The notes beneath the pieces were generated by a model. It ran no database searches and had not been told where the DNA came from. It saw only the letters and a program-made list of their open reading frames with translations. This document shows, one piece after another, positions 1-34,657 of a DNA stretch of 64,000 nucleotides. Source of the stretch: Micropterus salmoides. Its lineage: Eukaryota > Chordata > Actinopteri > Centrarchiformes > Centrarchidae. The translations under genes and the position numbers were made by a program. The stretch is taken from contig NW_024040040.1 in NCBI RefSeq assembly GCF_014851395.1, forward strand, positions 19,473,000 to 19,536,999. Reading direction: 5' to 3'. How positions within the stretch are numbered: position 1 is the stretch's first letter; the number at the start of each line of letters is the position of its first letter.

Positions 1-3000
1 GCACCTCGTAAGCTCAATTATTAATTTGTTTTATCTTGTTTGTTTAATCATTACCAAAGTGCAAACATGGCACTTTATTACCTTGAGACAGAGACAGGCT
101 ATAGTCTTTCTGCTAAGCTGTCTGCTCGCTCTAGCTCCATATGTAACATACAGATATGACAGCGGTATAAATCTTTATACCTAATCTTGGCAAGAATGCA
201 ATTAAGCATATTATATATTATTCCCACCCCAAAATAAAACTTTACCTGTAAATTAATTTACCTGTTTATTTTTAAATCCTACAGATCCAATTTTAGAAAA
301 GAAATAATTTCATAATTTTAAAATAGATTCAAACAAATACATAAAATAAAAATAAAAAACCTCTTCACACAGTAAACACGTCCATGTCTTTTCTGTCCTG
401 TTGTTGACTTTTCTCCACTGTGATCACGCCAGGTATAAATGACAAGAAAACACAACAAAAAAAAAACAACACAAAGCTTTGCAAGTAACCAGATACATTT
501 AATTAGATAATTGCTTTTGTTTTCTTTTTTACCTGAAGACTGACTCAAAGTTTTCTAACAGTACTGTTGGAAAAGAAAAAAGAACGAGGAATATGATTCC
601 CTTTGAGCGTGGATAAAGCTGTAATTTCATCTGAAGAAGACAATCAAACATCGCGATTTAAGTCGTTCTGCCCATGAGCTATTCTTGACAGGCCGGCGTT
701 GGCAGTTTGGGTCCTCAGTGTTGGCGGTATTGTAGCCAAACCCCCTTGTGACCACACACTGATACACACACACTTACAGTAACAGTTACAGTGCTGGTAC
801 ATGGGAGGAAACCTATGGAATGATTCTATTTACTGCACGTCCACAGAAAATCTGAATATAAATCATAACATGAAGGCAATAAGGAAGCACAGTCTGCCCA
901 CACTTATTTTACAATATAAAACCTTCAACAGGGGCCTGTATTGAGGAAGAGGGAGGTCTGCCATGTCGGAGGAATAAAAACAACAATGAGAATTTATTTA
1001 TTTTTCTGTTCAGGGTGGGAGCACCAGCAGTAACAGAAAAATGATTGCATTATTTGGGACTCAGAAATTTTAGTGTCATATGATGGTCGGAATGCTGTTT
1101 CTAAACTGGCATAGTACAAAAACTAAATAAAAAGTACTGGGTTTTTGTCTTTTGGTTATTTTTTGACACTGGTTCTGATACATTAACTGACTTACAGTAC
1201 CAAAAACTCTGGTATTACTAATACAGCAATTTCACCTTTTTTACATTTTTGATAGCAGCTGTGTGTTAAAAACACACGACTATAGTGGTGTGCTGGAAGT
1301 CCAGTTTGAGCAAGAGATCAAAACCTCAGCACAATACTATGTTTTACTACAAATTCCCACAGCAAATATTTTATCTTTTTGTCGCAACAGTTGCAAGGCA
1401 CAGAGCAGAAGTATTCTATTCATGTTGGAAAGTAATCTAGCAGGAATGTGCTCCACGCAGGGCTCGAGTCGGTCTGACCACGTTGTTACAAGAATGTAAC
1501 CACTAAACAATTTCTTTCAAATTGTCATCACATATTGATATATGTTGCCCAATCCTGATTGCAGTAAGAATAGCTCAGACAAACACAAAAAATACTGAAA
1601 ATCTCTGTAAAGTATCCAAAAGTATTGGCAGACAGTGTTTATTTATGTTGAACTCCACAAGAACTTTGCCTCAATAAAATACTCTAAAGCCTGAATAATG
1701 TTGATTTAAAAGAGGTACTATCTGATCATAAAATAAGTGAACACGTTTACATTTCTAAAGGGTATTTACTCAGTCCAAAAGATATTGTGGTTCGACACCC
1801 AGCCCTACAAAATGTGTGTGCCTTTTGACTTCCACAGTTCAAATTACCAAACTAAAAATATAACTCCTGCCCTACAAACCTCCCGCTGGCCAAATTTTGG
1901 TCGTTAACCCCTCCAACATGGCAGCATGCCCTTTTCTAAGAGACCTCTGTTCAAAAAAAAAAATTGGCATACATTACATAAATACTATTCTTTATATAAC
2001 AACTGTTATATACATATCTTTACATTAACATAAAATCCGTATTTGTTAAACATGGAGTGTAGCATCGTGAAAAAGAGGGTAAATGATTAAGTATCAATCT
2101 TAGGCACATCAAGGCACATATCATACATTCATACAGTGCATTGTGTTTTAAATTTCACTCCTACACATCATACAAAAGCTGAAGATAAAACCTGCTATGA
2201 CATGATAAAATGCCCATGCTGGATTAAAAATCTCTTACTTTTTGTCATATAAACAATAATATCATCAGCTAACAGCATGCAGGGTTACATATTCTGACAT
2301 GTTATGTGCGTTTACAGCATTTTCAGATCTCTCCACAAGCACAGAAATAAAAATAAAAAAGTCCACTTCAAGCACAAGTTGTAAAAAATAAACATTTTGC
2401 TTTGCATTATTTAGAGAATATAGTTAACATGTAGCATGAGATCCATCTAATAGAAATTACTCAAACATAGCCAACAATCCTGCTTTTGTGATGCAATATA
2501 TTAAAATGTATTTCTGTCTGTAAACGGCTGCAGTGACACGAGCAAAGAGAATAAATAATTAAAAATATAATATATAATATAAGTAGCAGTGATTCGCTAT
2601 AGTAACGTTAAAGCTGGAGACCTTGTAATGTAAACCACAGAATCATCAGTAATTTGTTGGTAGTGCAATTTATGGAAAACACAGTAGACAGGACGATGTA
2701 AGATTGCTCCCACCCTTATCCCAGATCAGCTTAAAAATAATGTTTCTGGGATAAGAACAGGCCTGAGAAACATATCAGAGTGCTTTAAAGACCATTAACA
2801 TTACCTGACTAGTGCTCGTAACACGCGAAGATCAGAAAAAACTCAGCTCGGTGAGGCTTTATTTTAGAGGTCCATCATTTATTAACTAGTTCACAGGAAG
2901 TTTCCTGGAAAGAACTCGTAAATTGTTTCTAATCGCAAGTAAAACAGTTTTTCCTTGAAAGAACAGCTCCATTTAAACCAAGTAAATCAATAATTTTTCA

Positions 3001-3174
3001 ATTATTCTTCATTCAGTCTAGTTTGTGTAAATTGTGTCTAAATTGTGTGCCTTTTTTTTGGATGTTCAGCTGCATCGTGACAGTAACATGGTTGCAAATT
3101 AAACCTAACAAACCTTCCTAAGCTGAAGAGGCGTTTCCTAAAACATTGTAACTTAAGACAAGAGCTTCCTAAAG

Positions 3175-3600
3175 TAATACTTCAATATTTTGGGAAGAAC
3201 ACTTATTTGTTTTCTTGCATATAATCCGTGAGAAGATCGAGAGCATTCATGACTGTACGGTAAAATATGTAGCATCAACTAGCAGCCGCTTAGCTTAGCT
3301 TAGCATAAAGACTGGAAACAGGGAAACAGCTATCTTAACTCTGTCTAAAGGCAACAAAATTCACCTACCAGCACCTCTAAAGCTCACTGTTAACACAATA
3401 TATCACATTTGTTAAATCCGTAAAAACAACAATTATGTGCTAGACTGCTACGTGCTGGTAGACATGTGGTTTCCCCATGTTTCCAGTTTTTATGCTAAGG
3501 TAAGCAAACTGGCCGCTGCTTCCAGCTACATATTTAACGTACAGACACAAGTGGTCTCAATCTTTTCTGTAACTCTGAGCAAGAAAGTGGATCTTAAAGG
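3175..3600. repeat. teleost MITE-like repeat (AGCTTAGCATAAAGACTGG family)
   Basis: Contains the phrase around 3290-3320 with repeated TTAGC and 'ATAAAGACTGGAAACAGG', the text on CACCTACCAGCACCTCTAAAGCTCAC, and an edge resembling ATTTTGGGAAGAACACTTATT. The same phrases recur at 26690-27320, and weaker ones at about 80-200. I know this as a high-copy interspersed repeat of fish genomes. The family name is not certain. Confidence 0.6.
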
Positions 3601-3730
3601 TTCAGTGTGTAATATTTCTGAGGATCTAGTGACAGAAATGCAATTAAGATCCATATCTCTCTCTTCAACAAATGGATTCTGCAGCAACAGTTTTTCAGGC
3701 TCACATTACAGCATGTGCTGCAGTGTTTGT
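3595..3730 (+). repeat. MITE-like fragment (AAAGGTTCAGTGTGTAA start)
   Basis: Begins with AAAGGTTCAGTGTGTAATAT and continues with text resembling a common fish MITE that starts AAAGGTCCAGTGTGTAA. Fragmentary. The two overlapping open frames here are repeat sequence, not genes. Confidence 0.4.
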
Positions 3731-5380
3731 GTTTCGGTGTTCATCAACCTACGGACGCTTTTGCATTTCCCCAGTGTCTCCAGACAGAGGACATTCTAAG
3801 GAGGGGAATCTAAGTTTTCTGACGGCTCTTTCAGAGGTGTGTCAAGCAGGCTACAGACTCTTTTAATGTCCTTCAGAATTTTCAAAGTAAAAGCTCTATT
3901 CAACTCCAAGCAAAGCATTACAGCAAACAAGCTTCTCACGCTTTTATTTTGTACGCAAAACCACTAAACAGGAAGTAATCATGTGAATAACTGTTGCTGT
4001 CATGACTGAGATCTATTTCAGCACCGCTATCAAAGTATTTATTTATTTTTTGCCGCTTTGAAAGCACCATAATCTGACCGCGGGCCAGATATTATTGCTG
4101 GCAGGCAGTTTTACCGAGGGTCAGAGAGAGAAAACATGTTTCCCTTGTATTGTTTGTATAAACTTTATCTATTATGTGGTTTATAATGGACTGTGGTGCA
4201 GAAACAGTGACACTGTTTCACACTCTTGGCTTACATTTTCTATGTTATCTGTCAGTGGCAATAACATATGGTTTTACTGAATAATTAAGTAAATGTAATT
4301 TCTTAATATATCTACCTAAAGAAACCTCATTTCTTGACTGGGAACTCTGCTCTCTCAGAAGAGACACCTTTAGTGCTGTGTCAGCCACCGTAGCTGTCCT
4401 ACGCTCTTTGAAAGGGTAGGTGGCAGTGGTAGACTGGACAGACACCACTACATGCCACTAAATCTTACACAGTGAACTGTTAACCTACAGCTTAATATAT
4501 TAATCTCTTCTGGCTGAAAGTACTTATTTATGAATCTTGCAAAAGGTTATATTTGTGCTTTACAGTTACATCTGCCTCACGCAGCAGCTAACTGATAAAA
4601 GGTACGTTAAGCATACTTTTAAAACTCAAATTTATTTCAATCAAACAAGCTCTTAACACCAAGCATGTGCTCTTTGGAGGAAAGTGTGTAAAAATTAAGA
4701 GTGTCTGTAGAAAACGCTCTCAGCATTTAAGATCCATCATTACTAGCTAACGGGGCCTGAAAGACTCTCTAGGTTTTGTGAACGCCGTCTCTTTTTTCCA
4801 GGTTACAAAGTTCTTTCCAGAAAACGTTTAGGGAATTATTAGGATATAATGCACCTGTGAAATAAAGCATTACCAAATGCTCAGTTTCCACCTGAAAAAG
4901 CTGCCTCGCATAGAGGACTTTGTTTCCTCAACAATCGCTGTCGATTATGTTAAAAATGAACTAAGTTTTAAAAGGAGAGTTGGAGAAACTGCAAAGCTAA
5001 TGTAATGATTAAAGTATCAAAGGGTTTGTTAAAAAGACACTATAAAACAGATCCATTGTGAACATTGTGTGCTGTGTAATACAGAGGCACCTGATGATTA
5101 GAAGCAATCAAAAGGCAGACAAACAGACAGATTTACTGTGACTTCATGAAAAACGAATCTCAGTCTCAATCATTAGATACTATTTCACCCAAAACACTCA
5201 GGAGTGATGCTGGTCTACACTTGATTTGGCTAAATTCATCCAGCCGCATGCTTGATTGCGTTATTGTCATTCAAATAGCGCCATTTGCATTGAGACACGT
5301 TCGTTTTTTCTGTCATCACCACCTTTAAAAACGGACCGGTAGCTGAAGGCTTTTTTGGCGGCCATGAAGTCCTGCTCGCC

Positions 5381-27875
<22,495 letters not shown>

Positions 27876-28194
27876 CAGCCCTGCTGAGAAAGAAAATTGC
27901 AGTGAGAAGACGGAGCGGGTACGCCCGGGCTGCAAGGCTCCGACATGAAGGAGGTATGCAAGCCTGAGAGAAGTTAGGTGAGGTATTAAGGTGAGTGGGA
28001 GGAATCAAAAAGCTGCATGTTAGGCTAAATGAGACAACAGGAGACAAGTTCCCCTGAAGAAGGAACGCTGTTACCTGTTGCACAGAACAGGAAGAAAATT
28101 TTCATTACTCAAAGACTTATACTTATAATAACTCTTATTTAGATGTTGACAATTCTGCTAATATATATGAAATATCTTTCTATAAAATATCCTT

Positions 28195-29070
28195 TTAAAA
28201 GTTAAAATTGTCTTGTTTTGATGTAAAATAGAAAATGCTCACATTTGAGAAGCTGGAACCATCAAATGTTTGGCATTTTTAGCTGAAAATCTTTTTTCTG
28301 TCATTTTAAAAGGTAATTATTAAATAATCACTAATGGCATCATTGCTTAGTTTCTCCTGTTTCCTCTCATTATGAAATGTCTCTGGTCAGACTAAATCAG
28401 CACTCTGAGGACACCACATTCGCTCCAGTAACTTGTGATGGGCATTTGTCATTAGATAGATAGATAGATACTTTATTTGTCCTGAGGGAAATTCAAGTAT
28501 CCAGTAGCATACGAAACATACATACATTAAAACATACATTAAACCTATATTAAAATAAAATTTAAAATCAAAATAAAATTAACTTATTACACAGTAGCCA
28601 CAGTAAACAGTGGAAAACAGTGGAAAACAGTAAACAGTGCAAATGGAAGTAAAGAGTACAGATGGAGGTAGAAATTGTCCTATTGTCCTCCCTGCCATGA
28701 CTAGGAGCTGTTGTACAGTCTAATGGCCAGGGGGACAAAAGAGTTTTTAAATCTGTTGGTGGAGCTGGGCTGGGACAGCAGTCTGCCACTGAACACACTC
28801 CACTGACTGATGAAGGTGTTTTGCAGAGGGTGGTGGGCGTTGTCCAGTATGGACAGCAATTTGTCCAGGGTCCTTTCTGCCACTGTCACCAGAGAGTCCA
28901 GCTCTGAGCCATTATTTTTGACATTTAAATCACTACATGATCAGACAAATTGATCAGTGAAAACTGACTTAAATCATCAAATAATTCTCAAATATTTTGC
29001 GTACAATTCATTGACCAATTAATTCACGTCTAAATAAAATATTGATTCACTAATTGAAGAAGTTTCCAAG
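28195..29070 (+). repeat. hAT-type MITE remnants flanking a LINE fragment
   Basis: Left part 28195-28330 has TCACATTTGAGAAGCTGGAA as in the copies at 12360 and 46095. Right part 28920-29070 has TTGACCAATTAATTCACGTC. A Rex1-like LINE 3' end (28450-28915) sits between them, so the LINE may have inserted into one MITE copy. Borders are approximate. Confidence 0.5.
28450..28915 (-). mobile_element. LINE 3' end (Rex1-like reverse transcriptase C-terminus)
   Basis: Minus-strand frame at 28889-28701 reads ...AERTLDKLLSILDNAHHPLQ..., ending FVPLAIRLYNSS, like the C-terminus of fish Rex1-type ORF2 proteins. Downstream on the same strand come TTGAATTTCCCTCAGGACAA and a (TATC)n tail at 28456-28471, as expected for a LINE 3' terminus. 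Severely 5'-truncated, inactive, and lies in gpd2 intron 1. Confidence 0.75.
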
Positions 29071-30304
29071 TTGGGGCAATACATTAAAAGGGCAAAAATG
29101 CAGCAACTCAGTCATCTAATAAAAAGGGTATGACTGAAACAGGTTAAAAAACTACAGGTTGGTCAGATTTTACAACTCAACTCCATTCAGTAAAATAACT
29201 CTTCTAATTTTCTTTAAAATGGACATTAAAATAAACATACAGTTTATTTGCAGTTTATGACAAAGCAACTGATAGGAGGACCCTGTTTCCACATTTTCAT
29301 AATGACCCTGCGTAACATAACGAGCAAAACATGATACCAGCTCTGGCAGCTGGGGCAGCCCAAAAAAGTGTTTAGTGCTTTGAATAAAGGTTTCCAGGGA
29401 GTGGCATACGCTGAAGCAGATTCTAATGCATTTTAATAAAAACGCAGCTACAGATGGCACAAATGTCAATAACCAGTTTGGTATGTGACCTATTACAGGC
29501 AGCATGCTACTGTGTCTGCCAATACTAGCACCAAAATTCAGTGTCATATTTTCACTGCCAACTTTTGACCAAATAATAAATAGTATGTCACTTAATACAA
29601 CCGTTGAACTGCAAGACTATAAAACTGCAGAGCAGGATTGTGGGATATCTGATTACTAAATGTACCTTGGTTTAGACAATTAAGCCTCTTTTATTACCTG
29701 TTATGAAGGCGGTATAACATCTTCTCCACTGAACTTATATCATACACTGCATTAAATGCTACAGTCTATGACTGATATATAAATATATAGTCATTGAGTG
29801 TGCACGACAGAGAGTTTTAATGTCTTGTGATAGTCGGCATTTTAAAGGCTATTCTACACTGACAAAAAGGAAACAAGAAAAAAACGTGAATAAGACATTA
29901 ATACTGTAATATGGCTAGTTATATGAATGATCCTTTTCTGTCGGGGCTAAATATCAAGCCTTGGTGTGTTTTTTTGGTACACAGACAGTTTTTGGTTTAG
30001 ATCAGGGTAGTTCTGATACCTGAGGTTCAGTACAGATATAAAAATTATATTTTTCTCAATTAATTAGTATAATAAGTCATATTAACGCGTTTTTCTACAA
30101 AATCCCTTTTTTCTTTAATAAAAGAAGCAGAAGTTCTGTAGCCCGCACATACTGAATTTTTAGGTCGAGATTTTTAACATGAAGGCATAACCTAAACAAA
30201 CTATTAAAACAAGATTTTTAAAATTGTGACCAGGATATATACTGACTAAAATTTTTCACAGTGTAAAAATAAAATTCTCAGTACTCTTAAACAATGTAAT
30301 GTTG

Positions 30305-30360
30305 TTCCTCAAATGTGAGTCGCTTTGGATAAAAGCGTCAAATGAGTAAATGTAAATATA
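30305..30360 (+). repeat. SINE tail fragment
   Basis: GTGAGTCGCTTTGGATAAAA followed by GCGTCAAATGAGTAAATG is the 3' part of the tRNA-derived SINE family seen at 17494-17690. Confidence 0.6.
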
Positions 30361-31599
30361 TAATGTAGTTTTTCAATGAAATTACTCCAATTATTGTCAA
30401 TGGGCTCAAAACTCACTTAGAAATGAAGCACATCTTTGTTCCAGTTCGGATTCAGCCCTGTGCGCGCTCCCGAGCCTCTCTCAGACTACAGTGCCAACAC
30501 CTCAGTTAACGACATGCAGTCCACTAACACCATAAAACAACCAGCTCACAGCAAAACATCGACTCCACGTAAGGATACAAAACAGCAATAAAGTTTTATG
30601 TATTGAAGCCCGTTTCATTATCATCCAATACATGTAGCTGTGTTTACATTGCTGAGTCTCCGGTGAAAGATACACAGATAGTAAACTAGTTACTGAAAAG
30701 CAGCAAGCGAGCCAACGCTTTAGCACAGGGCTCTACGCTAACGTTTCCCCCCAAGAAGCACTTTAGGAGCACAGTGAAAGATGTTCAAGTAACACAGATT
30801 TTAACAAACTATTTATTATACACATATTTATACGTGTTTGCTCCTTCTCTTTTTGTCAACTGTGAAACCATTAGAGGACTATGGAAGTTAGGACCCTTGG
30901 ATAGGTACACTCAGCATTGGTCTTAAAAATTTGTCGGAGCTTTTTAAAATATTGAAATAGATGTCATCACAACTTAACTAGCAGCACCCACACAACCCAC
31001 ACCTAATGTAAACAAGATTACTGAACAGTATTACAATAACTTCAGTAAAACAGCACATTGTGCTCTTAAGTCATTTTTCCGGTTTGCACATATCGATTTT
31101 TAGTGGCATAATGTTAACGTTATGCCAGCAAAATGGTCGCACCGTAGGGCCCTGTAGCATGTCGGCTAAATGCAGTAAAAGTACAGTTATCATGAAAGGA
31201 GCATGGATTAGTTCAACCTCAATATTATTGTAATGTTGCAGTGGGAGTTTACCCGAGTTTCCAGCATGTTGTGTGAAGCCGTCACCCTGTCTGTAGGCCT
31301 ATGTCTCTATAGCCGATGTAGGCCTACTGTGTCAATATGCCGGTGTCTCGCTGCGCTGTAAGAAAGGTACGAAGCCGGTGTTGAGCTGCCTCTGAGCAGG
31401 GAACTTTGAACATGTCTGAAAAGCCACAGACTGCATGCTGGTGTTTCTGCGTTTATTGGAGGATTTCTGTTTGAAAGCGGTTATTTTGAATTATGCTCGC
31501 TCGAGTTCAAGCAAGCACGCGTACGAGCACACGCCTGGTTGCAATCTTAAAACCGCACCGCTAGTGGCCGCTGACATCTACAAAATGCCCCTTTAATTC

Positions 31600-31930
31600 C
31601 AGACAAAACAGCAGTTTTATTTTTGTGGGTTGTTTTTAGTCATTAAATTATTGTGCAAGAAAAATGCTCTACATGGTGGTTAGTCTCTGATTTGTTTATG
31701 CAAATTTCTAACTTGCCAGTAATAAAAACTGTGCATACAGAACAATGAGTTCAACATTTCTAAAGTTTGCTGTAGTGCCCATAGACTATATATAAAAGGT
31801 AGTGCCCATAGACTGTATGGTAGTGCCTCAAGTTTTTTTTAATGTCCCGCCGACTCCTGGCTGTGATTGGTCGGTTCATGAAAAGTGACTTTGACGACGC
31901 ACATGGCTGGATGAAAGGCTCCCGATGACC
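31600..31930 (+). repeat. Diverged relative of the 21569-22357 hAT-type element
   Basis: Shares TGTGGGTTGTTTTTA, TTGTGCAAG, TAACTTG, GTTCAACA, TAAAGTTTGCTGTAG and GGCTGTGATTGGT in the same order as 21880-22090. About 100 nt with an ATAGACT-type duplication is inserted between TTTGCTGTAG and GGCTGTGATT. Its outer ends are not recognisable. Confidence 0.65.
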
Positions 31931-33314
31931 GTCACGCCGAATAGTAAAATGTAAAAGTGACAATACCGGTGAATACCAGTGTAACACCACAATCTGTGAC
32001 CTATCGGATTATGTGACTAAACCCATACGCTGATTTTTTTATAACCATAACCCTACTTTTAGTACCTAAACCTAACCAAACTGCAGCCACTTCACATCGT
32101 CAACAAAGCCTCTGGCGCTTAACTTCCCATTTGGGTCACAGAATCTGATAGGTCACATACTGAAGCACAAACGGCTTGTATATTGTGAGAAAACAGGAAG
32201 TCATTAGCGCGAGCTTCATAGCGGGACGTAGCAGCTGGTTTGAAAGTCAAGACGTTGTATTTAAGTCTATGTTTTGCTTGCTCAACAGTTGTTTGATAAA
32301 TGGCTATTAAAACGCATTCGGAGAGGATTTGAAAGGTTGTTGGGTTTTTTTTCAATTCTGATCATTTTGGCTCTGGTGATTCTCCTTTGATATTAGATAT
32401 TAGATTTGGCTTCTTTAGTTAAAACTACAATGTTGGTATACTCTTATATCAGCACTTGTACTGAAAATTTTAATCAATATCCAGCCTTACTTTGTGTATT
32501 GGCCTTCAAAACCCCATACTATCAAAATCTTCTCTGTGGCATATCAAGGGCTTTCACAACCTCTCACATGCTGCTTTTTAGTGAAAACTGTCGAAGCCAG
32601 CGACATAAGTAGAACATGTAACTTTTCCTCCTCCTTCACACTTTGGGAAATCACACCCAATTTAACTTACATCAACATGCAGACTCATTATGAGTCAGCA
32701 GAGGAGGGGAGGGTTCCTGTCTGTAATGTAGGCTGTTTTTTGTAGAAACACATGGCGATGGTCCATTGACATTTTTCTCTTTTTTAGGCCTGTGGAGGAT
32801 AGCCCTTTGTAGTAGTGACAAATCCCACACAGCAGGTTTGCTTTTAACGTTTAAACAGTAACGTTAGTATATGGATTTAAGATGTCAGGTCGTACGGTTG
32901 TCTATCACCACACAGGAGGAAGTCGCTTTTATTTTAAACTGACATCTTGCTGTGGATTAAAATGTCAGCTCAGTTTGAGGAAAACCAGCAACGACCTTCG
33001 TATTAACAGTCACGAATAAGCTCTTTAGTTATGCTACAAAAAAGACGAGTTATACACCTCCACAGGAAGAGGATAACGTTGTAGAAAATTTAAGCTTTTT
33101 TTATGGTTTTAAATAACCAAAATACACACTTTAACTTGGTGAGGTCCTTAGCTAAAACAACTGAGGAGAAGAGGTTATTCTTTCGTTGTAGTTAGCAAAG
33201 AACAACTCGCAGATGTTGCTCTGCTTTTTGGCTCAGCGCCAAAAATCACAGGGTTAACCATTCGTTATATACATTCTAAAATCAAAAAAACACGCCGTGA
33301 TACAAAACACTTAC

Positions 33315-33440
33315 AGGATTTCTTGTTTTCTAGCAAGATAATACTCGCTCGGGGCGATGCAGGGCGGCGACTGATGACATCGGTTGCTATCCAAACCGTG
33401 GCCTGTGTTTGACAGCTACAACCAGGAAGCCGAGCAGCTT
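33315..33440 (-). other. gpd2: Probable non-coding exon 1 of gpd2
   Basis: On the minus strand a strong donor (CT|GTAAGTG, cut after 33315) ends a CpG-rich stretch with no convincing ORF. It lies 5.4 kb upstream of the first coding exon, which has its own acceptor and so needs a partner exon. The transcription start is not determined; the upper end given is approximate. Confidence 0.5.
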
Positions 33441-33560
33441 GGAGTGACGCCGCGGACAGCCAATCGAAACGCAGCATTTGGATAGGCTCGTCCAATAGCG
33501 TTTGAGGAGAGGCGGTCCCATGTTGTTGACGTAACGTGAGTGTAAGATTACACAACGCCG
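33330..33560. promoter_or_regulatory. CpG-rich gpd2 promoter region with CCAAT boxes and a CRE-like site
   Basis: This is the densest CpG stretch in an AT-rich neighbourhood. CCAAT occurs at 33460-33464 and 33492-33496 (plus strand; NF-Y works in either orientation), and a CRE-like TGACGTAA at 33527-33534. It sits immediately upstream of the inferred gpd2 exon 1 and about 1.1 kb upstream of the nr4a2 start codon. No TATA box is seen for gpd2. NR4A genes are known CREB-responsive immediate-early genes, but assigning this CRE to nr4a2 is inference. Confidence 0.5.
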
Positions 33561-34319
33561 GTCTCCCCTCCATCCTCCTCCTTCAGGATAATAATAAAGA
33601 GAAAGAAGTGCCACCAGCTGTCGTTTTCTCTGTCTTTCAGCACAGGAGGAGGCATGGAGGAAAAATATAAATAGGCCTACGTGTGTTTTAAGATGTAAAA
33701 TGATGCTCTTCAATTTATGTTCAACCACAGATTAAAGATCAGCTGATGAAGATGGTGCTTATCGTTCCCCATCAATACCAAAAAACATTTGCTTTGTGTA
33801 GCAACCCTCAGTTTTGATAGTTTATTTTAAAAATCGCAATAAAATTCGTTACATATGATGCAAGAAAGTGAGCCACAAGCATTATTTCCAAATTACATGA
33901 ACCATTTTCTGTGCCCAGACCAGTCAATGGCTCACTCACATTCACACACACTTCCCCGCCCCTCTGTGGCCTGTGCGTAATACGGTTTGGCACACGGGTG
34001 CGCACCACATAAACAAAAGCACATTGTCGGTGGCATTGGCAGCCAATCTGCAAGCCAAGAGTGGGAGAAGTGAACAGTCATTTCCTTTGCTCTCCAGACA
34101 GCGAGTGGACTTTTCTGGTGGGAGCTAAAGAATTAAAAGATCTGCAAGCAACACGCAACAGAGATGGGATTACTTGTCACTGTCTTCCTGCACTGGATGG
34201 AGGTCTGAGGTATTGCATTGGCCTATTATACTTTTTCTGCACTAATTTATAATGAAGCCAATGGCTGCATGTCAGTCTAAGTGATGCCATGTTTGTTTTT
34301 GTTTTTTGTTTCATTCTAG

Positions 34320-34374
34320 ACACAATCTAGCAGCTATAACATCCTCTGGAAATTAAGACAACTAAAGTTTTAAG
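34320..34374 (+). other. nr4a2: Possible small non-coding exon of nr4a2
   Basis: A pyrimidine-rich acceptor (TTTCATTCTAG, ending 34319) and a donor (AAG|GTAATA at 34375) bracket 55 nt without an ATG. Vertebrate NR4A2 has non-coding exons before the ATG exon, and the ATG exon here starts with its own acceptor (TTTGCAG, ending 34652). Tentative; RNA data would decide. Confidence 0.35.
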
Positions 34375-34657
34375 GTAATAAAGTTTGGTCTCTATGCATC
34401 CCTCTATGCGATTAGTTAGTTTTCTAGTGCACACTAGAAAATATTTCCCGTTTAAGTCGGATGTATGATAGTCTTACGGTCATACTGTCTTTAGATAAAT
34501 GGGGATTTCTGCGCCCTTAAGATAGCGCGCGCAATTTCTTTCCAATGGGTTTGTAAAATAATCACGAGAAAACATTTGAACGCAATGTGATAGCCTATGT
34601 AGTTGCCTGCTTTGTCCATTTTGGACTGACTGCCTTTTCCCTATGTTTGCAGGGGCC

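Larger units (their letters stand above)
1..5380. other. 3' flank of gpd2; no coding gene seen
   Basis: AT-rich sequence downstream of the gpd2 stop codon (gpd2 runs leftward, so this is its 3' UTR and 3' flank). Short open frames here show no family resemblance and no splice logic. Reverse-complement AATAAA signals occur, for example at 4631-4636, which could end a 3' UTR of about 750 nt, but I cannot choose between candidates. Repeat-derived stretches are listed separately. Confidence 0.6.

Noticed and set aside
33265..33728. Minus-strand frames of about 100 codons upstream of gpd2
   Set aside because: They overlap the CpG-rich promoter and non-coding first exon; no homology, and the coding start is clearly at 27875.
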